In this document: positions 1 through 10,512 of the stretch, piece after piece
How the letters are laid out: each line of letters opens with the position of its first letter
Position numbering within the stretch: the stretch's first letter is position 1
Source: Pelagibacteraceae bacterium AG-390-O04
Lineage (GTDB): Bacteria > Pseudomonadota > Alphaproteobacteria > Pelagibacterales > Pelagibacteraceae
Assembly: GCA_003278065.1 (NCBI GenBank)
Contig: QCHE01000001.1
Coordinates: 62,001 to 126,000 of the forward strand
DNA: 64,000 bases
Direction of reading: 5' to 3'
Position numbers and translations under genes: made by a program
The notes under the pieces: generated by a model
Databases searched by the model: none
Seen by the model: the letters and a program-made list of their open reading frames with translations, nothing else
Told to the model about the DNA's origin: nothing

Positions 1-1
1 A

Positions 2-559
2 ATTAAGGTTGAAAATTTAGAAAAAAAATTAGCTATAAATATTTTTTGGAATGAAATTATAGTTAAAAGATTTTCTAAAAATGTAAGTATTAATCGAGAA
101 CAAATAAAAAAAGATTTACTAAAAAATAATAAACAAAATGAATATAACCTATCTGAAATTTTATTTAATTTAGATGTTGGTGGAAATCTAAATAATAAAT
201 ATGAGGAAATTAAAAAATCAATCATAAATCAAGGATTTGAGTCTTCAGCATTATTATATAGTGCTTCAGATTCTTCCTCAAATGGTGGTAAAGTTGGTTG
301 GATAAAAGAAAATTCTCTTAACTCTAAAATTAGAAAAAACCTTATAAATCTAACTACGAATGATTTTACTAAACCAATTTTGGTTCCTGGTGGTTTTTTA
401 ATTTTAAAGATAAATAATATTAGGCAAACAAATAAATATAAAGATTTAAATAAAGAAATTGATTCTGTTGTAAAAACTCAAACTTCTAATCAATTAAATC
501 AGTTTTCAAATTTATATTTTAATAAAATAAGAAAAGATATAAATATAGATGAATTATAA
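2..559 (+). CDS. surA: C-terminal part of a SurA-like peptidyl-prolyl isomerase / periplasmic chaperone (5' truncated by window edge)
   Basis: Open frame 2 from the window edge to TAA at 557-559; translation ...GGKVGWIKENSLNSKIRKNL... resembles a parvulin PPIase domain; directly upstream of pdxA-rsmA as in many proteobacteria. Confidence 0.65.
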   Translation: MKVENLEKKLAINIFWNEIIVKRFSKNVSINREQIKKDLLKNNKQNEYNLSEILFNLDVGGNLNNKYEEIKKSIINQGFESSALLYSASDSSSNGGKVGWIKENSLNSKIRKNLINLTTNDFTKPILVPGGFLILKINNIRQTNKYKDLNKEIDSVVKTQTSNQLNQFSNLYFNKIRKDINIDEL

Positions 560-1511
560 ACCAATAATTTTAATTTCGGGAGAACCAAATAGTGTTTTTT
601 TAGAAATCTTTTTTAAATCAATAAAACATAAAAAAATTAGAAGTCCTTTGATTTTAATTTGTTCGTTAAAACTTTTAAAATTACAAATGACATATTTTGG
701 TTTTAAAAAAAAAATAAAAGTTTTAGATATAAAAAAACTTAATTATAAAATAGATAATTCTTCTATAAATATTATAAATGTTGATTATAATGTTTCAAAA
801 GCTTTTGAACCTATTTCAAAAAAATCTTACAATTATATTAAAGACTCTTTTTCTATTGCTTTTAAGTTAATAAGATCGGGATATACAAATAAGTTAATTA
901 ATGGACCAATATCAAAAAAACAATTTCTCAACAAAAGATTTCCTGGTGTGACAGAATTTATAGCAAATGAATTTAATGAGAAAAAGATTGGAATGCTTAT
1001 ATACAATAAATCACTTTCTGTTTGTCCAATAACAACTCATTTACCAATAAAATTAGTGGCTAAAAAGATTAATAAAAAATTATTAGTTGAAAAAATTAAT
1101 TTAATAAAATCATTTTATAAAAATTCTTTCAAAAAAAATCCAAAAATAGGTGTTGTTGGTTTAAATCCCCACTGTGAGAGTATTAGTAAAATTAATGAAG
1201 ATGAAAAAATAATCAAACCAGCAATTCAACAAATAAGAAAAAAAAACATTAATGTTTCTGGACCTTTTTCATCAGATACTATCTTTCTAAAAAAAAATAG
1301 GAGTAAATTTGATGTTATAGTTGGAATGTATCATGATCAAGTTTTGACACCGATTAAAACCCTATTTGAGTATGACGCTATAAATATTACTATGGGCCTT
1401 CCATTTTATAGGATTTCTCCTGATCATGGACCAAATGAAAAAATGCTAGGTAAAAATAAGTCTAATCCATTAAGCTTAATTAATTCTATTAAATTTTTAG
1501 ATCGAAGGTGA
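549..1511 (+). CDS. pdxA: 4-hydroxythreonine-4-phosphate dehydrogenase PdxA
   Basis: ORF 320 aa; motifs NGPISKKQF, GLNPHCES, GMYHDQVLTPIK, SPDHG; overlaps surA and rsmA. Confidence 0.93.
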   Translation: MNYKPIILISGEPNSVFLEIFFKSIKHKKIRSPLILICSLKLLKLQMTYFGFKKKIKVLDIKKLNYKIDNSSINIINVDYNVSKAFEPISKKSYNYIKDSFSIAFKLIRSGYTNKLINGPISKKQFLNKRFPGVTEFIANEFNEKKIGMLIYNKSLSVCPITTHLPIKLVAKKINKKLLVEKINLIKSFYKNSFKKNPKIGVVGLNPHCESISKINEDEKIIKPAIQQIRKKNINVSGPFSSDTIFLKKNRSKFDVIVGMYHDQVLTPIKTLFEYDAINITMGLPFYRISPDHGPNEKMLGKNKSNPLSLINSIKFLDRR

Positions 1512-2296
1512 TTAAAGCAAAAAAAAGTCTTGGACAAAATTTTCTAATAAATGAGTCTATTATTGATAAGATATTAAATATTGTAGATATTAAGAATAAA
1601 ACCATTTTAGAAATAGGTCCTGGATCAGGAAATTTAACATCTGGAATTTTAAATAAAGAACCAAAAAAATTGATAGTTATTGAAAAAGATGAAAATCTTG
1701 TTGAATTATTAAAAGACAAATTTCAAAAAAAAATACAAATTCTTAATGAAGATGTTTTAAAAGTTGATGAAAATATACTTGATAATGAGATTTTAACTGT
1801 TTTTGGAAATTTACCTTATAACATTTCAACTGAAATTTTAAGTAAGTGGATTTTAAATATTAAAGATGAAAATTTTTGGTTTGACAATCTCATACTCATG
1901 TTTCAAAAAGAAGTAGCAGATAGAATAATATCTGATTTTAATTGTAAGAATTATGGAAGGTTGTCTATTTTAGTTAACTGGAAATTAGATGTAGAAAAAA
2001 TTTGTGATGTAAAACCAAAAAGTTTTTTTCCTAAACCTAAAGTTGATAGCAGTATTCTTTTTTTTAAACCCAAAAAAAATATCTTTAAACTTAATAATCC
2101 AAAAAATTTGGAAAAAATAACAAGAATTTTTTTTATGCATAGAAGAAAAATGATTAAAAAACCCTTTAATCAGTTATTTAATGGTAATACAAAAATAGCA
2201 TCTAAGATGGATATTGATTTAAATAAAAGACCACAGAACTTAAATTATAAAACCTATCTCAAACTTACTGATGAATATGAAAAATTAATTAGTTAA
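1508..2296 (+). CDS. rsmA: 16S rRNA (adenine1518-N6/adenine1519-N6)-dimethyltransferase
   Basis: 262 aa, GTG start; [30 protein letters not shown] motifs. Confidence 0.95.
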   Translation: MIKAKKSLGQNFLINESIIDKILNIVDIKNKTILEIGPGSGNLTSGILNKEPKKLIVIEKDENLVELLKDKFQKKIQILNEDVLKVDENILDNEILTVFGNLPYNISTEILSKWILNIKDENFWFDNLILMFQKEVADRIISDFNCKNYGRLSILVNWKLDVEKICDVKPKSFFPKPKVDSSILFFKPKKNIFKLNNPKNLEKITRIFFMHRRKMIKKPFNQLFNGNTKIASKMDIDLNKRPQNLNYKTYLKLTDEYEKLIS

Positions 2297-2917
2297 CTTT
2301 TCTACGTGGTTTCTAATATAATCCATATCGTAATCTTTTGAACCATTGTTAATTTCAGCATTTATTAAATTACGTATTTTAAGATAACAACTTTCAAGAT
2401 TATCATTTATCACAACATAATCATAATTTATCCAATGAAGTACGTCCCTTTCGAACTGTTTCATTCTTTCCTCAACTATCATTTTATCTTTCAAATGTCT
2501 TTTAGATAACCGTTCAAATAAGATTTTTTTACTTGGTGGTAATATAAAAAATGTGATTAATTTATAATCTAATCCTTTGTTTTTAATCTGATCAGCTCCT
2601 TGCCAATCTATATCAAATAAAACATTTTTGCTGTTGTTCAGTTTATCTATAACTGGGGTTCTTGTTGTGCCATAAAAATTATCGAACACCTTGGCATATT
2701 CTAGAAACTCTTCATTTTTAATGAGTCTTTTAAATTCTTCATTATTTACAAAGTAATAATCTTTGTTAGGAGTTTCATATGGACGTGGTTGTCTTGTAGT
2801 ATGAGATATGGAAATTTCAAAATTATCTTTTTTTGAAATTAAATTTACTAAAGTAGTTTTACCTGCCCCAGAGGGAGAAGATAAGATTACCATTATCCCA
2901 TCTTTTTTGGTGGGCAT
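2285..2917 (-). CDS. gmk: guanylate kinase
   Basis: 210 aa; [13 protein letters not shown]-loop, [13 protein letters not shown]. Confidence 0.95.
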   Translation of the reverse strand: MPTKKDGIMVILSSPSGAGKTTLVNLISKKDNFEISISHTTRQPRPYETPNKDYYFVNNEEFKRLIKNEEFLEYAKVFDNFYGTTRTPVIDKLNNSKNVLFDIDWQGADQIKNKGLDYKLITFFILPPSKKILFERLSKRHLKDKMIVEERMKQFERDVLHWINYDYVVINDNLESCYLKIRNLINAEINNGSKDYDMDYIRNHVEKLTN

Positions 2918-2926
2918 TAAAATATA

Positions 2927-3166
2927 TTAATTAGCTTTGCCTTCAATGAATTTAACAGCATCACCAACAGTTAAAATTTTTTCAGCTTCACTATCTGAAA
3001 TCTCTGACCCAAATTCCTCTTCAAAAGCCATTACTAATTCAACTGTATCTAGACTATCAGCACCTAGGTCATCTATAAAACTTGATTCCTCTGTGACTTT
3101 CGCTTCATCAATTCCTAGATGGTCTGCGACTATCTTCTTTACTTTACTTGAAACATCTTCTGACAT
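2927..3166 (-). CDS. acpP: acyl carrier protein
   Basis: 79 aa; [21 protein letters not shown] phosphopantetheine site. Confidence 0.97.
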   Translation of the reverse strand: MSEDVSSKVKKIVADHLGIDEAKVTEESSFIDDLGADSLDTVELVMAFEEEFGSEISDSEAEKILTVGDAVKFIEGKAN

Positions 3167-3227
3167 ATTGATCCTTTTGTTATAAAATCGTTATTAGTTT
3201 AATTACTTCGATTGTCAAGCCATATAG

Positions 3228-3962
3228 TCAGGCCATATACATGCCCCCATTAACATGTAATGTTTCCCCATTTATATAATCAGATTGAGGAGAAATTAAA
3301 AAAAGAACTGCATTTGCAATATCTTCTGGCTCTCCAAGTCTATTAGATGGTATTTTAGAAAGAATAATCTCTTTAAATTTATCATCAATCTTATCTGTCA
3401 TTGTTGTTTTGATGAAACCAGGGGAGATACAATTTATGTTAATATTTTTTTTAGCATATTCAATAGCTAAACTTTTTGACATTGCAATAATCCCAGCTTT
3501 AGATGCAGTATAATTTGATTGGCCTAAGTTTCCAGTGTGCCCAACAACTGATGTGATATTAACTATTTTACCTTTTTTATTTTTTAACATTTTTTTTATT
3601 GCGAATTTACTCATTAAAAATGTTGAAGTTAAATTTATATCAATTACTTTTTTCCATTCTTCAATGCTCATTCTAATTGCTAGATTGTCTTGAGTAATTC
3701 CTGCATTATTGACAATACAATCTAAACCACCAAGTTCATTTACTCCATTTTCAATAAATTCTTCTATCTTATTGTTTTCAGAAATATCAAATCTTAAAAT
3801 TTTAATTTTTGGGAATTTTTTTTTTAACTCTTCAAGTTTTTCAATTTTTGTACCTGAGGCTAAAATATTAGCTTCATATTCATAAAGTTTTTCTACTATG
3901 GAATTCCCTATTCCTCCAGATGCTCCAGTAACAATAATATTCTTATTTTCTATATTTTTCAT
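3228..3962 (-). CDS. fabG: 3-oxoacyl-ACP reductase FabG
   Basis: 244 aa SDR; TGASGGIG, YTASKAG, next to acpP/fabD. Confidence 0.93.
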   Translation of the reverse strand: MKNIENKNIIVTGASGGIGNSIVEKLYEYEANILASGTKIEKLEELKKKFPKIKILRFDISENNKIEEFIENGVNELGGLDCIVNNAGITQDNLAIRMSIEEWKKVIDINLTSTFLMSKFAIKKMLKNKKGKIVNITSVVGHTGNLGQSNYTASKAGIIAMSKSLAIEYAKKNININCISPGFIKTTMTDKIDDKFKEIILSKIPSNRLGEPEDIANAVLFLISPQSDYINGETLHVNGGMYMA

Positions 3963-4885
3963 ATCGTAATATTTTGAATATCATCTTTATTATTAATTGA
4001 ATTAATTGTCATCTCTTTATTAATTCTTTTTACTAAACCTGATAAAACTTTTCCAGGTCCAATTTCAATAAATTGATTTACACCATTATTAATCATTTTT
4101 ATCACACTTTCTCTCCATCGGACTCTATTCTCTATTTGTTTTACTAAAAGATCTTTTAATTCATCCTCATTAGAAATTTCTTTTGCAGTTACATTTGAAA
4201 TTAAGACATTATTTCCTTTTTTAAAATGAAGTTTATTTAATTCTTCTCTCATGATTACTGTTGCTTTATTCATTAAACTGCAATGAAAAGGGGCGCTTAC
4301 TGGTAGTTTAATATTCTTTATCTTCTCATTCTTCAAAACTTCAATAAATTTTTCTAAATCTTTATTCTTACCACTTATAACTATTTGACCCTCGGAATTA
4401 TCATTAGCTATTTGTACAATAAAGTTATTTTTATTTTTTTCTATTATATTTTCAATCTTATCAATACTGACACCCAAAACTGCAACCATACCGCCCTCAC
4501 CTTTTGGAACTGAGTTTTGCATAGCATCACCTCTTATTTTTAATATTCTAATAGTATCTTTAAAATCTAAATAACCTGCACACGCAATAGCTGAATATTC
4601 ACCTAAAGAATGTCCAGCAAAATATTTTGCTTTATTTAAATCTAACTCGAATTCTTTTTTCATTACCTGATAAATAGAATAACTTATTAAAAAAATAGCA
4701 GGTTGAGTATTAACTGTTAAATCCAATTCTCCCTTTGGGCCTTCTAAAATTATTTTAGATAGAGGAATGCCTAAAACTTCATCTGCTTCCTTAAATTGAT
4801 TTTTCACTAAATCAAACTTATCATAAAATTCTTTTCCCATACCCACAATCTGAGAACCTTGACCTGGAAAAATTACTGAAAACAT
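3959..4885 (-). CDS. fabD: malonyl-CoA:ACP transacylase FabD
   Basis: 308 aa; FPGQGSQ, GHSLGEYSA active-site motif. Confidence 0.95.
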   Translation of the reverse strand: MFSVIFPGQGSQIVGMGKEFYDKFDLVKNQFKEADEVLGIPLSKIILEGPKGELDLTVNTQPAIFLISYSIYQVMKKEFELDLNKAKYFAGHSLGEYSAIACAGYLDFKDTIRILKIRGDAMQNSVPKGEGGMVAVLGVSIDKIENIIEKNKNNFIVQIANDNSEGQIVISGKNKDLEKFIEVLKNEKIKNIKLPVSAPFHCSLMNKATVIMREELNKLHFKKGNNVLISNVTAKEISNEDELKDLLVKQIENRVRWRESVIKMINNGVNQFIEIGPGKVLSGLVKRINKEMTINSINNKDDIQNITI

Positions 4886-4912
4886 TTAAAAAATTATTTA
4901 ATTATTGTCCAT

Positions 4913-4940
4913 TTTACAGTTGATATTGAACACTTATAAT
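4913..4940 (+). promoter_or_regulatory. candidate sigma70-type promoter for rpsF-rpsR-rplI
   Basis: TTTACA (4913-4918), 16-nt spacer, TATAAT (4935-4940), 32 bp upstream of rpsF ATG. Confidence 0.5.
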
Positions 4941-4972
4941 AGTATATCCTCACGTTTTATTAAAGAATTTAA

Positions 4973-5326
4973 ATGAATTTATACGAGCATACAATTGTTG
5001 CAAGGCAAGATACTTCACCTGGTGAATTAAAACAGCTGACTGAAAAATATTCAAAAATAATTGAAAAAAATGAGGGAGAAGTTGTTAAAACAGAAAACTG
5101 GGGACTGTTAAACTTATCTTATTTGATCAAAAAAAATAAGAAAGGAAGCTATATTCACTTTAAAATCAAAGGTAAGGGGAAAGTTGTCGAAGCATTAGAA
5201 AAAAATGAGTCGATTGATAAAAAGTTATTAAGGTACTTAACTGTTAAAGTTAAAAAATTTGATTTAGATACTAACTATTTTGCCAAAAGAGATGATGGTG
5301 AAAAAAAAGAAAAAATAAATAGCTAA
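4973..5326 (+). CDS. rpsF: 30S ribosomal protein S6
   Basis: 117 aa; [12 protein letters not shown], operon with rpsR, rplI. Confidence 0.95.
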   Translation: MNLYEHTIVARQDTSPGELKQLTEKYSKIIEKNEGEVVKTENWGLLNLSYLIKKNKKGSYIHFKIKGKGKVVEALEKNESIDKKLLRYLTVKVKKFDLDTNYFAKRDDGEKKEKINS

Positions 5327-5328
5327 TT

Positions 5329-5601
5329 ATGCCTAAAAGACAAAGTGGAAACAAAAAAGGAAAGCAAAGTAATTTTGCGAAATTAAGTATATTCCAACCA
5401 AATAAATATAAATTTAAAAAAAGTTGCCCATTATCTGTGAAAGGTGCGCCAAAAATTGATTATAAAAATATTAAATTGTTAAAAAAATATATGTCAGAAA
5501 ATGGTAAGATATTGCCTTCGAGAATTACAAATGTAAGTCAAAAAAAACAAAGAGAGTTATCGTTATCAATTAGAAGAGCTAGAAATTTAGCACTATTATA
5601 A
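5329..5601 (+). CDS. rpsR: 30S ribosomal protein S18
   Basis: 90 aa; [28 protein letters not shown]...RRARNLALL. Confidence 0.95.
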   Translation: MPKRQSGNKKGKQSNFAKLSIFQPNKYKFKKSCPLSVKGAPKIDYKNIKLLKKYMSENGKILPSRITNVSQKKQRELSLSIRRARNLALL

Positions 5602-5610
5602 GAATATAAT

Positions 5611-6069
5611 ATGAAAGTTATATTATTAGAAAATATTAAAAGAGTGGGAACTATCGGTGAAATAATCGAAGTAAAAAGAGGTTTTGGTAGGAACTTTTTG
5701 ATAGCAAATAAAAAAGCACTTTATGCCTCAAAAGATAATATTAAAGAAGTAGAAAAAATTAAATCAAATCTTACAAAAAAAGATAATGAAAAAAAATTAA
5801 ACGCTCAAAAAATTTCTGAACAAATTGACAAGAAACAATATTTTATCAAAAAATTAAGTACAGAAAATAATGAATTGTATGGATCTGTAAAACCAACCGA
5901 AATATCAAAAATAATTCATGAAAAAAATAAAATTGATATTAAGCCATCAATGATTCAACCTATTCATGAAATCAAATCACTTGGGAAATTTAATGTTAAA
6001 ATCTCATTACACTCAGAAGTTGATGCTGAAATTACAATAAATGTCCAGTCTGCTGAATCTATTCAGTGA
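5611..6069 (+). CDS. rplI: 50S ribosomal protein L9
   Basis: 152 aa; MKVILLENIKRVGTIGEIIEVKRGFGRNFLI. Confidence 0.96.
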   Translation: MKVILLENIKRVGTIGEIIEVKRGFGRNFLIANKKALYASKDNIKEVEKIKSNLTKKDNEKKLNAQKISEQIDKKQYFIKKLSTENNELYGSVKPTEISKIIHEKNKIDIKPSMIQPIHEIKSLGKFNVKISLHSEVDAEITINVQSAESIQ

Positions 6070-6136
6070 TTATACAATTTCATCCACAACTTTTTTTTTA
6101 AATTTATAAATATTCAAATTCCTGTAAGTTGTTCTA

Positions 6137-7555
6137 ATGGAAAATAATTTGAATATTGTTAAAGACAAATTTCATGAACTCCCTAATAACATTGAAGCAG
6201 AACAATCTGTTATAGGTTCAATTTTAGTATCTAATGAAATATTTGATGAGATCAGTACAATCATATCTAATTCTAACTTTTATGATCCTATGCATCAAAA
6301 GATTTTCAATGCTATTGAAAGCTTAATTTATAAAGGAATGTTAGCTAACCCAATTACATTAAAAAATTATTTTGAAAATGAAAAAGACGATTTAAATATT
6401 CCAGAATACTTAGTAAAAATTACAAAATTTTCAACTTCTATACGTCAAGCTATTGAATATTCAAAAATAATTTATGATATGTTTGTAAGAAGAGAGCTAA
6501 TAAAAATTTCAGAGCAAACTATTGATAATGCTAAAATTAATGATTTAGATGTTAATGGACAAAATATTATTGAAAACTCCGAAAAATTATTATTCGATTT
6601 AGCTGAGAAAGGTTCTTTTAATTCTTCTCTTATTAAATTTGATGATGCCATGAAACAAACAATTGAAATGGCATCTGCTGCTTATAAAAATGAAGGTGGC
6701 ATTGTTGGAGTTCCGACTGGACTTAGGGATTTAGATAATAAACTTGGAGGATTACATCAATCAGATTTGATTATTATTGCAGGACGACCTTCAATGGGAA
6801 AAACATCATTAGCAACAAATATTGCGTTTCATGCCGCTAAATCAATTCAAGATAATGGAAAAAAGTCATCTATTGCATTTTTTTCTTTAGAGATGTCTTC
6901 AGAACAATTATCTACAAGAATTCTTTCTGAACAAGCAAGCATAGGGTCTAATGATATTAGGCGTGGAAGAATTTCTGATGATCAATTTGATAAATTTTTA
7001 GAAACCTCAAAGAATATTGCTGAACTTCCTTTATTCATTGATGAAACCCCTGCTATCAGCATTGCAGCTATGAGCAATAGAGCAAGAAGAATTAAAAGGC
7101 TTCACGGCTTGGATATGATTGTAGTCGATTACATTCAGTTAATGAGAGGAACTACTTTTAACAAAGACGGAAGAGTTCAAGAAATCTCTCAAATTACTCA
7201 AGGATTAAAGGCAATTGCAAAAGAATTAGCAGTTCCAGTTGTGGCATTGTCACAATTATCAAGGCAAGTTGAACAAAGAGATGATCATAAACCTCAGTTA
7301 GCAGATTTGAGAGAGTCAGGTTCTATAGAGCAAGATGCAGATGTGGTAATGTTTGTTTATAGAGAAGGATATTATTTACAAAGAAAAGAGCCAAGAGAAG
7401 CAACTGTAGAACATGCTGAATGGCAAGCTAAAATGAACGAAGTTGCTCATTTAGCTGAAATTATAATTGGAAAACAACGTCACGGCCCAATTGGTAAAGT
7501 AACTCTAGAGTTTGAAGAGAGATTTACTAAATTTAAAGATACTCAAACTAATTAA
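6137..7555 (+). CDS. dnaB: replicative DNA helicase DnaB
   Basis: 472 aa; PNNIEAEQSVIGSIL, AGRPSMGKTSLA Walker A, DLRESGSIEQDAD. Confidence 0.96.
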   Translation: MENNLNIVKDKFHELPNNIEAEQSVIGSILVSNEIFDEISTIISNSNFYDPMHQKIFNAIESLIYKGMLANPITLKNYFENEKDDLNIPEYLVKITKFSTSIRQAIEYSKIIYDMFVRRELIKISEQTIDNAKINDLDVNGQNIIENSEKLLFDLAEKGSFNSSLIKFDDAMKQTIEMASAAYKNEGGIVGVPTGLRDLDNKLGGLHQSDLIIIAGRPSMGKTSLATNIAFHAAKSIQDNGKKSSIAFFSLEMSSEQLSTRILSEQASIGSNDIRRGRISDDQFDKFLETSKNIAELPLFIDETPAISIAAMSNRARRIKRLHGLDMIVVDYIQLMRGTTFNKDGRVQEISQITQGLKAIAKELAVPVVALSQLSRQVEQRDDHKPQLADLRESGSIEQDADVVMFVYREGYYLQRKEPREATVEHAEWQAKMNEVAHLAEIIIGKQRHGPIGKVTLEFEERFTKFKDTQTN

Positions 7556-7575
7556 ATTCAAATATAAAAGAGCTA

Positions 7576-9963
7576 ATGTTTGCTCACATGTATCAAAATA
7601 CGATTTTAAAAAATCCAAAATCTGTTTTTATATTTTTATTAATAACTTTACTCAGTTTTGGATATTTTTCTAAAGATTTTAGATTAGATGCTTCTTCAGA
7701 GACTTTGTTAATTGATGGAGACCCAGACCTCAAATATTTGAAAGAAATTAGTGAGCGATATGGTTCAAAAGAATTTTTAGTATTAACTTATACACCTAAT
7801 GAGGGAATGAGTACTGACACATCCATTAATAATCTTTTAAGCTTAAAATATAAGATTCAAAGTTTAGATTGGGTGCATAATGTCATAACTTTATTGGATG
7901 TACCACTGCTAAATAATTCTGATGCTCCCTTACAAGAAAGACTGGAAACTTTCAAAACACTAAAAGATGAAGGTGTTGATCGTAATAGAGGTTTTCAAGA
8001 AATTTTAAATAGTCCTGTTTTTAGAAATTTTGTTATTAGTGAAGATGGAAAGACAAGTGGAATTATAGTTAATATAAAAAAAAATAAACCAATTGAGGAT
8101 ATCAAAAATAAATCACCTCGGGAAATAGAAAAATATCGTGATCAAATTAAAAAACAAAATCACGAAAATATTTTAGAGATAAGAGATGTAATTAAAAGCT
8201 ATGAAAATATAGGAAAGATTTATCTTGGTGGTATTCCAATGATTGCCGATGATATGATGACTTTTATTAAAAGTGATATTATTGTTTTTGGTTTAGGTGT
8301 TTTATTATTTATAATTGCAACACTTTGGTTTGTTTTTAGAAAATTAATTTGGATAATAGTTCCTATTAGTAGTTGTTTCTTTTCAGTTATTATTATGACA
8401 GGTCTCCTTGGAATTCTTGGATGGAAAGTTACTGTGATTTCCTCAAATTTTATTGCTTTAATGTTAATTTTAACGATGGCAATGAATATTCATATGAGTA
8501 CAAGATTTTTACAACTTAGAAATTCCCATCCAGAAAAAAAAATTATTGATATTTTAGTTTTAACAACAAAAAAAATGTATTGGCCAATACTTTATACTGC
8601 TTTAACAACTATTATCGCTTTTTTATCATTAATATTCAGTGAAATTAAACCGATTATTGATTTTGGTTGGATGATGACACTAGGGTTAATTACGTCTTTT
8701 CTAATTACTTTTACTCTTCTTCCAACTTTATTAAATTTTACACCATCAAAGGATATTTTTGTAGAAGAAAAAGACGATTCAAAAATTACAAATATTCTTG
8801 GAAGCTTTTCTATCAATTTTCAAATTCCAATTTTTATTATTACTATCTTCGTTATACTGCTAAGTATATTTGGTATCAGTAAATTAGAAGTTGAGAATAG
8901 TTTCATTAATTATTTTAGTAAAAAAACTGAAATTTATAAAGGTATGAAGTTAATTGATGAAGAACTTGGTGGCACAACTCCTCTTGAAGTTATTTTGAAA
9001 TTTCCTGAAAATAAAAAAAAAGAAGAGGAAAAAGATGATGATTTTGATGATTGGGAAGATGAAGGTCAGAAAGATAACGAAAAATATTGGTTTACAAAAG
9101 ATAAGATTGATACTATTGCCAATGTTCACAATTACTTAGATAGCCTTCCACAAATAGGAAAAGTGTTATCTTTTTCATCTATAATTGATGTGGCGACACA
9201 GCTCAATAATAATAAACCTTTAGGTACTTTAGAAATGGGTGTTTTGTACTCTAAAATTCCTGAAAGTATAAAAACAGAAATTATTGACCCTTATATCTCT
9301 ATAAAAGATAATGAGGCCAGAATAAGCATTAGAATTATTGACTCTCAAGAAGATTTAAGAAGAAATGATTTGATTAATAAAATTAATTTCGATTTACAAA
9401 ATAAACTAGGTATTGAAAAAGATCGTTATAAACTGGGAGGTGTTCTAATATTATTTAACAATCTTTTACAAAGTTTATTCAAATCTCAAATATTAACTTT
9501 AGGTTTAGTGATGATTGGAATTTTTATAATGTTTTTTATATTGTTTAGGAATATCAAATTATCTTTAATAGGTGTAATTCCAAATTTTATTGCTGCTTTT
9601 TTTATACTTGGAATAATTGGTATTCTTGAAATTCCACTCGATATGATGACTATTACAATTGCAGCTATAACTATTGGAATAGCAGTTGATAACAGTATTC
9701 ATTATATCTATCGTTTTAGAGAAGAATTTAATAAAATAAACGACTATAAAGATACAATAAAAATATGCCACTCAACAGTTGGTGTGGCTATTCTAAATAC
9801 ATCTATTACTATAGTATTTGGTTTTTCAATTTTAGTTTTATCAAAATTTATTCCCACAATATATTTTGGAATTTTTACAGGTCTAGCAATGTTGTTAGCA
9901 ATGATTTCAGTTTTAACCTTACTTCCATCTTTAATTTTAATTATTAAACCTTTTGGAAAATAA
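7576..9963 (+). CDS. RND/MMPL-family transporter (SSD-like membrane protein)
   Basis: 795 aa, two sets of TM helices with large extracytoplasmic domains; VDNSIHYIYRFREE motif. Confidence 0.85.
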   Translation: MFAHMYQNTILKNPKSVFIFLLITLLSFGYFSKDFRLDASSETLLIDGDPDLKYLKEISERYGSKEFLVLTYTPNEGMSTDTSINNLLSLKYKIQSLDWVHNVITLLDVPLLNNSDAPLQERLETFKTLKDEGVDRNRGFQEILNSPVFRNFVISEDGKTSGIIVNIKKNKPIEDIKNKSPREIEKYRDQIKKQNHENILEIRDVIKSYENIGKIYLGGIPMIADDMMTFIKSDIIVFGLGVLLFIIATLWFVFRKLIWIIVPISSCFFSVIIMTGLLGILGWKVTVISSNFIALMLILTMAMNIHMSTRFLQLRNSHPEKKIIDILVLTTKKMYWPILYTALTTIIAFLSLIFSEIKPIIDFGWMMTLGLITSFLITFTLLPTLLNFTPSKDIFVEEKDDSKITNILGSFSINFQIPIFIITIFVILLSIFGISKLEVENSFINYFSKKTEIYKGMKLIDEELGGTTPLEVILKFPENKKKEEEKDDDFDDWEDEGQKDNEKYWFTKDKIDTIANVHNYLDSLPQIGKVLSFSSIIDVATQLNNNKPLGTLEMGVLYSKIPESIKTEIIDPYISIKDNEARISIRIIDSQEDLRRNDLINKINFDLQNKLGIEKDRYKLGGVLILFNNLLQSLFKSQILTLGLVMIGIFIMFFILFRNIKLSLIGVIPNFIAAFFILGIIGILEIPLDMMTITIAAITIGIAVDNSIHYIYRFREEFNKINDYKDTIKICHSTVGVAILNTSITIVFGFSILVLSKFIPTIYFGIFTGLAMLLAMISVLTLLPSLILIIKPFGK

Positions 9964-9966
9964 TTA

Positions 9967-10512
9967 ATGCCTGAAGTTTTAATAAATCTTTATGAAGCAG
10001 TTTCAATTATTGATCTTATTTATATTATTTTAACAATACTTTCTTTAATTAAATGTTATAGAAATGGTTTTATTTTAAGCATTCTATCAATGGCAAAATG
10101 GTTGTTTGCCTATATTATTACATTAATTATTTTTCCTAGAGTTAAACCTTATCTCAAAAACATTATTGACAATGAATACATACTAGATATTAGTCTTGGT
10201 ACAACTATATTTATAATAGTAATTTTTTTAGTTTTAATTATCAACAAAGGAATCAGTAAAGTAATTAGGTATACTGGAATTGGAAGTTTAGACACTATTT
10301 TTGGATTCTTTTTTGGATTTATAAGAGCATATGTTATTTCTGTTTGTATTTTTTCAGGTTTTCATATTGTATATAATTATGATAAATGGCCAATAAATGT
10401 GAGCAAATCATTCGTCTTTCCATATTTAGAAAAAGGTAGTAATTATCTTTTAAAAGAATTTCCTGATGAAAAAACTTACAAAGATTCTAAAGAAAAAATT
10501 GAAGAGCTATAA
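9967..10512 (+). CDS. cvpA: CvpA family membrane protein
   Basis: 181 aa, 4 TM; directly upstream of and overlapping purF. Confidence 0.8.
   Translation: MPEVLINLYEAVSIIDLIYIILTILSLIKCYRNGFILSILSMAKWLFAYIITLIIFPRVKPYLKNIIDNEYILDISLGTTIFIIVIFLVLIINKGISKVIRYTGIGSLDTIFGFFFGFIRAYVISVCIFSGFHIVYNYDKWPINVSKSFVFPYLEKGSNYLLKEFPDEKTYKDSKEKIEEL

Noticed and set aside
10-559. Independent gene at left edge
   Set aside because: Open from the window boundary without a start codon; treated as the truncated surA 3' end.
2937-3185. Antisense ORF over acpP (82 aa)
   Set aside because: Reverse-frame artefact of the strongly conserved acpP; no independent family resemblance.
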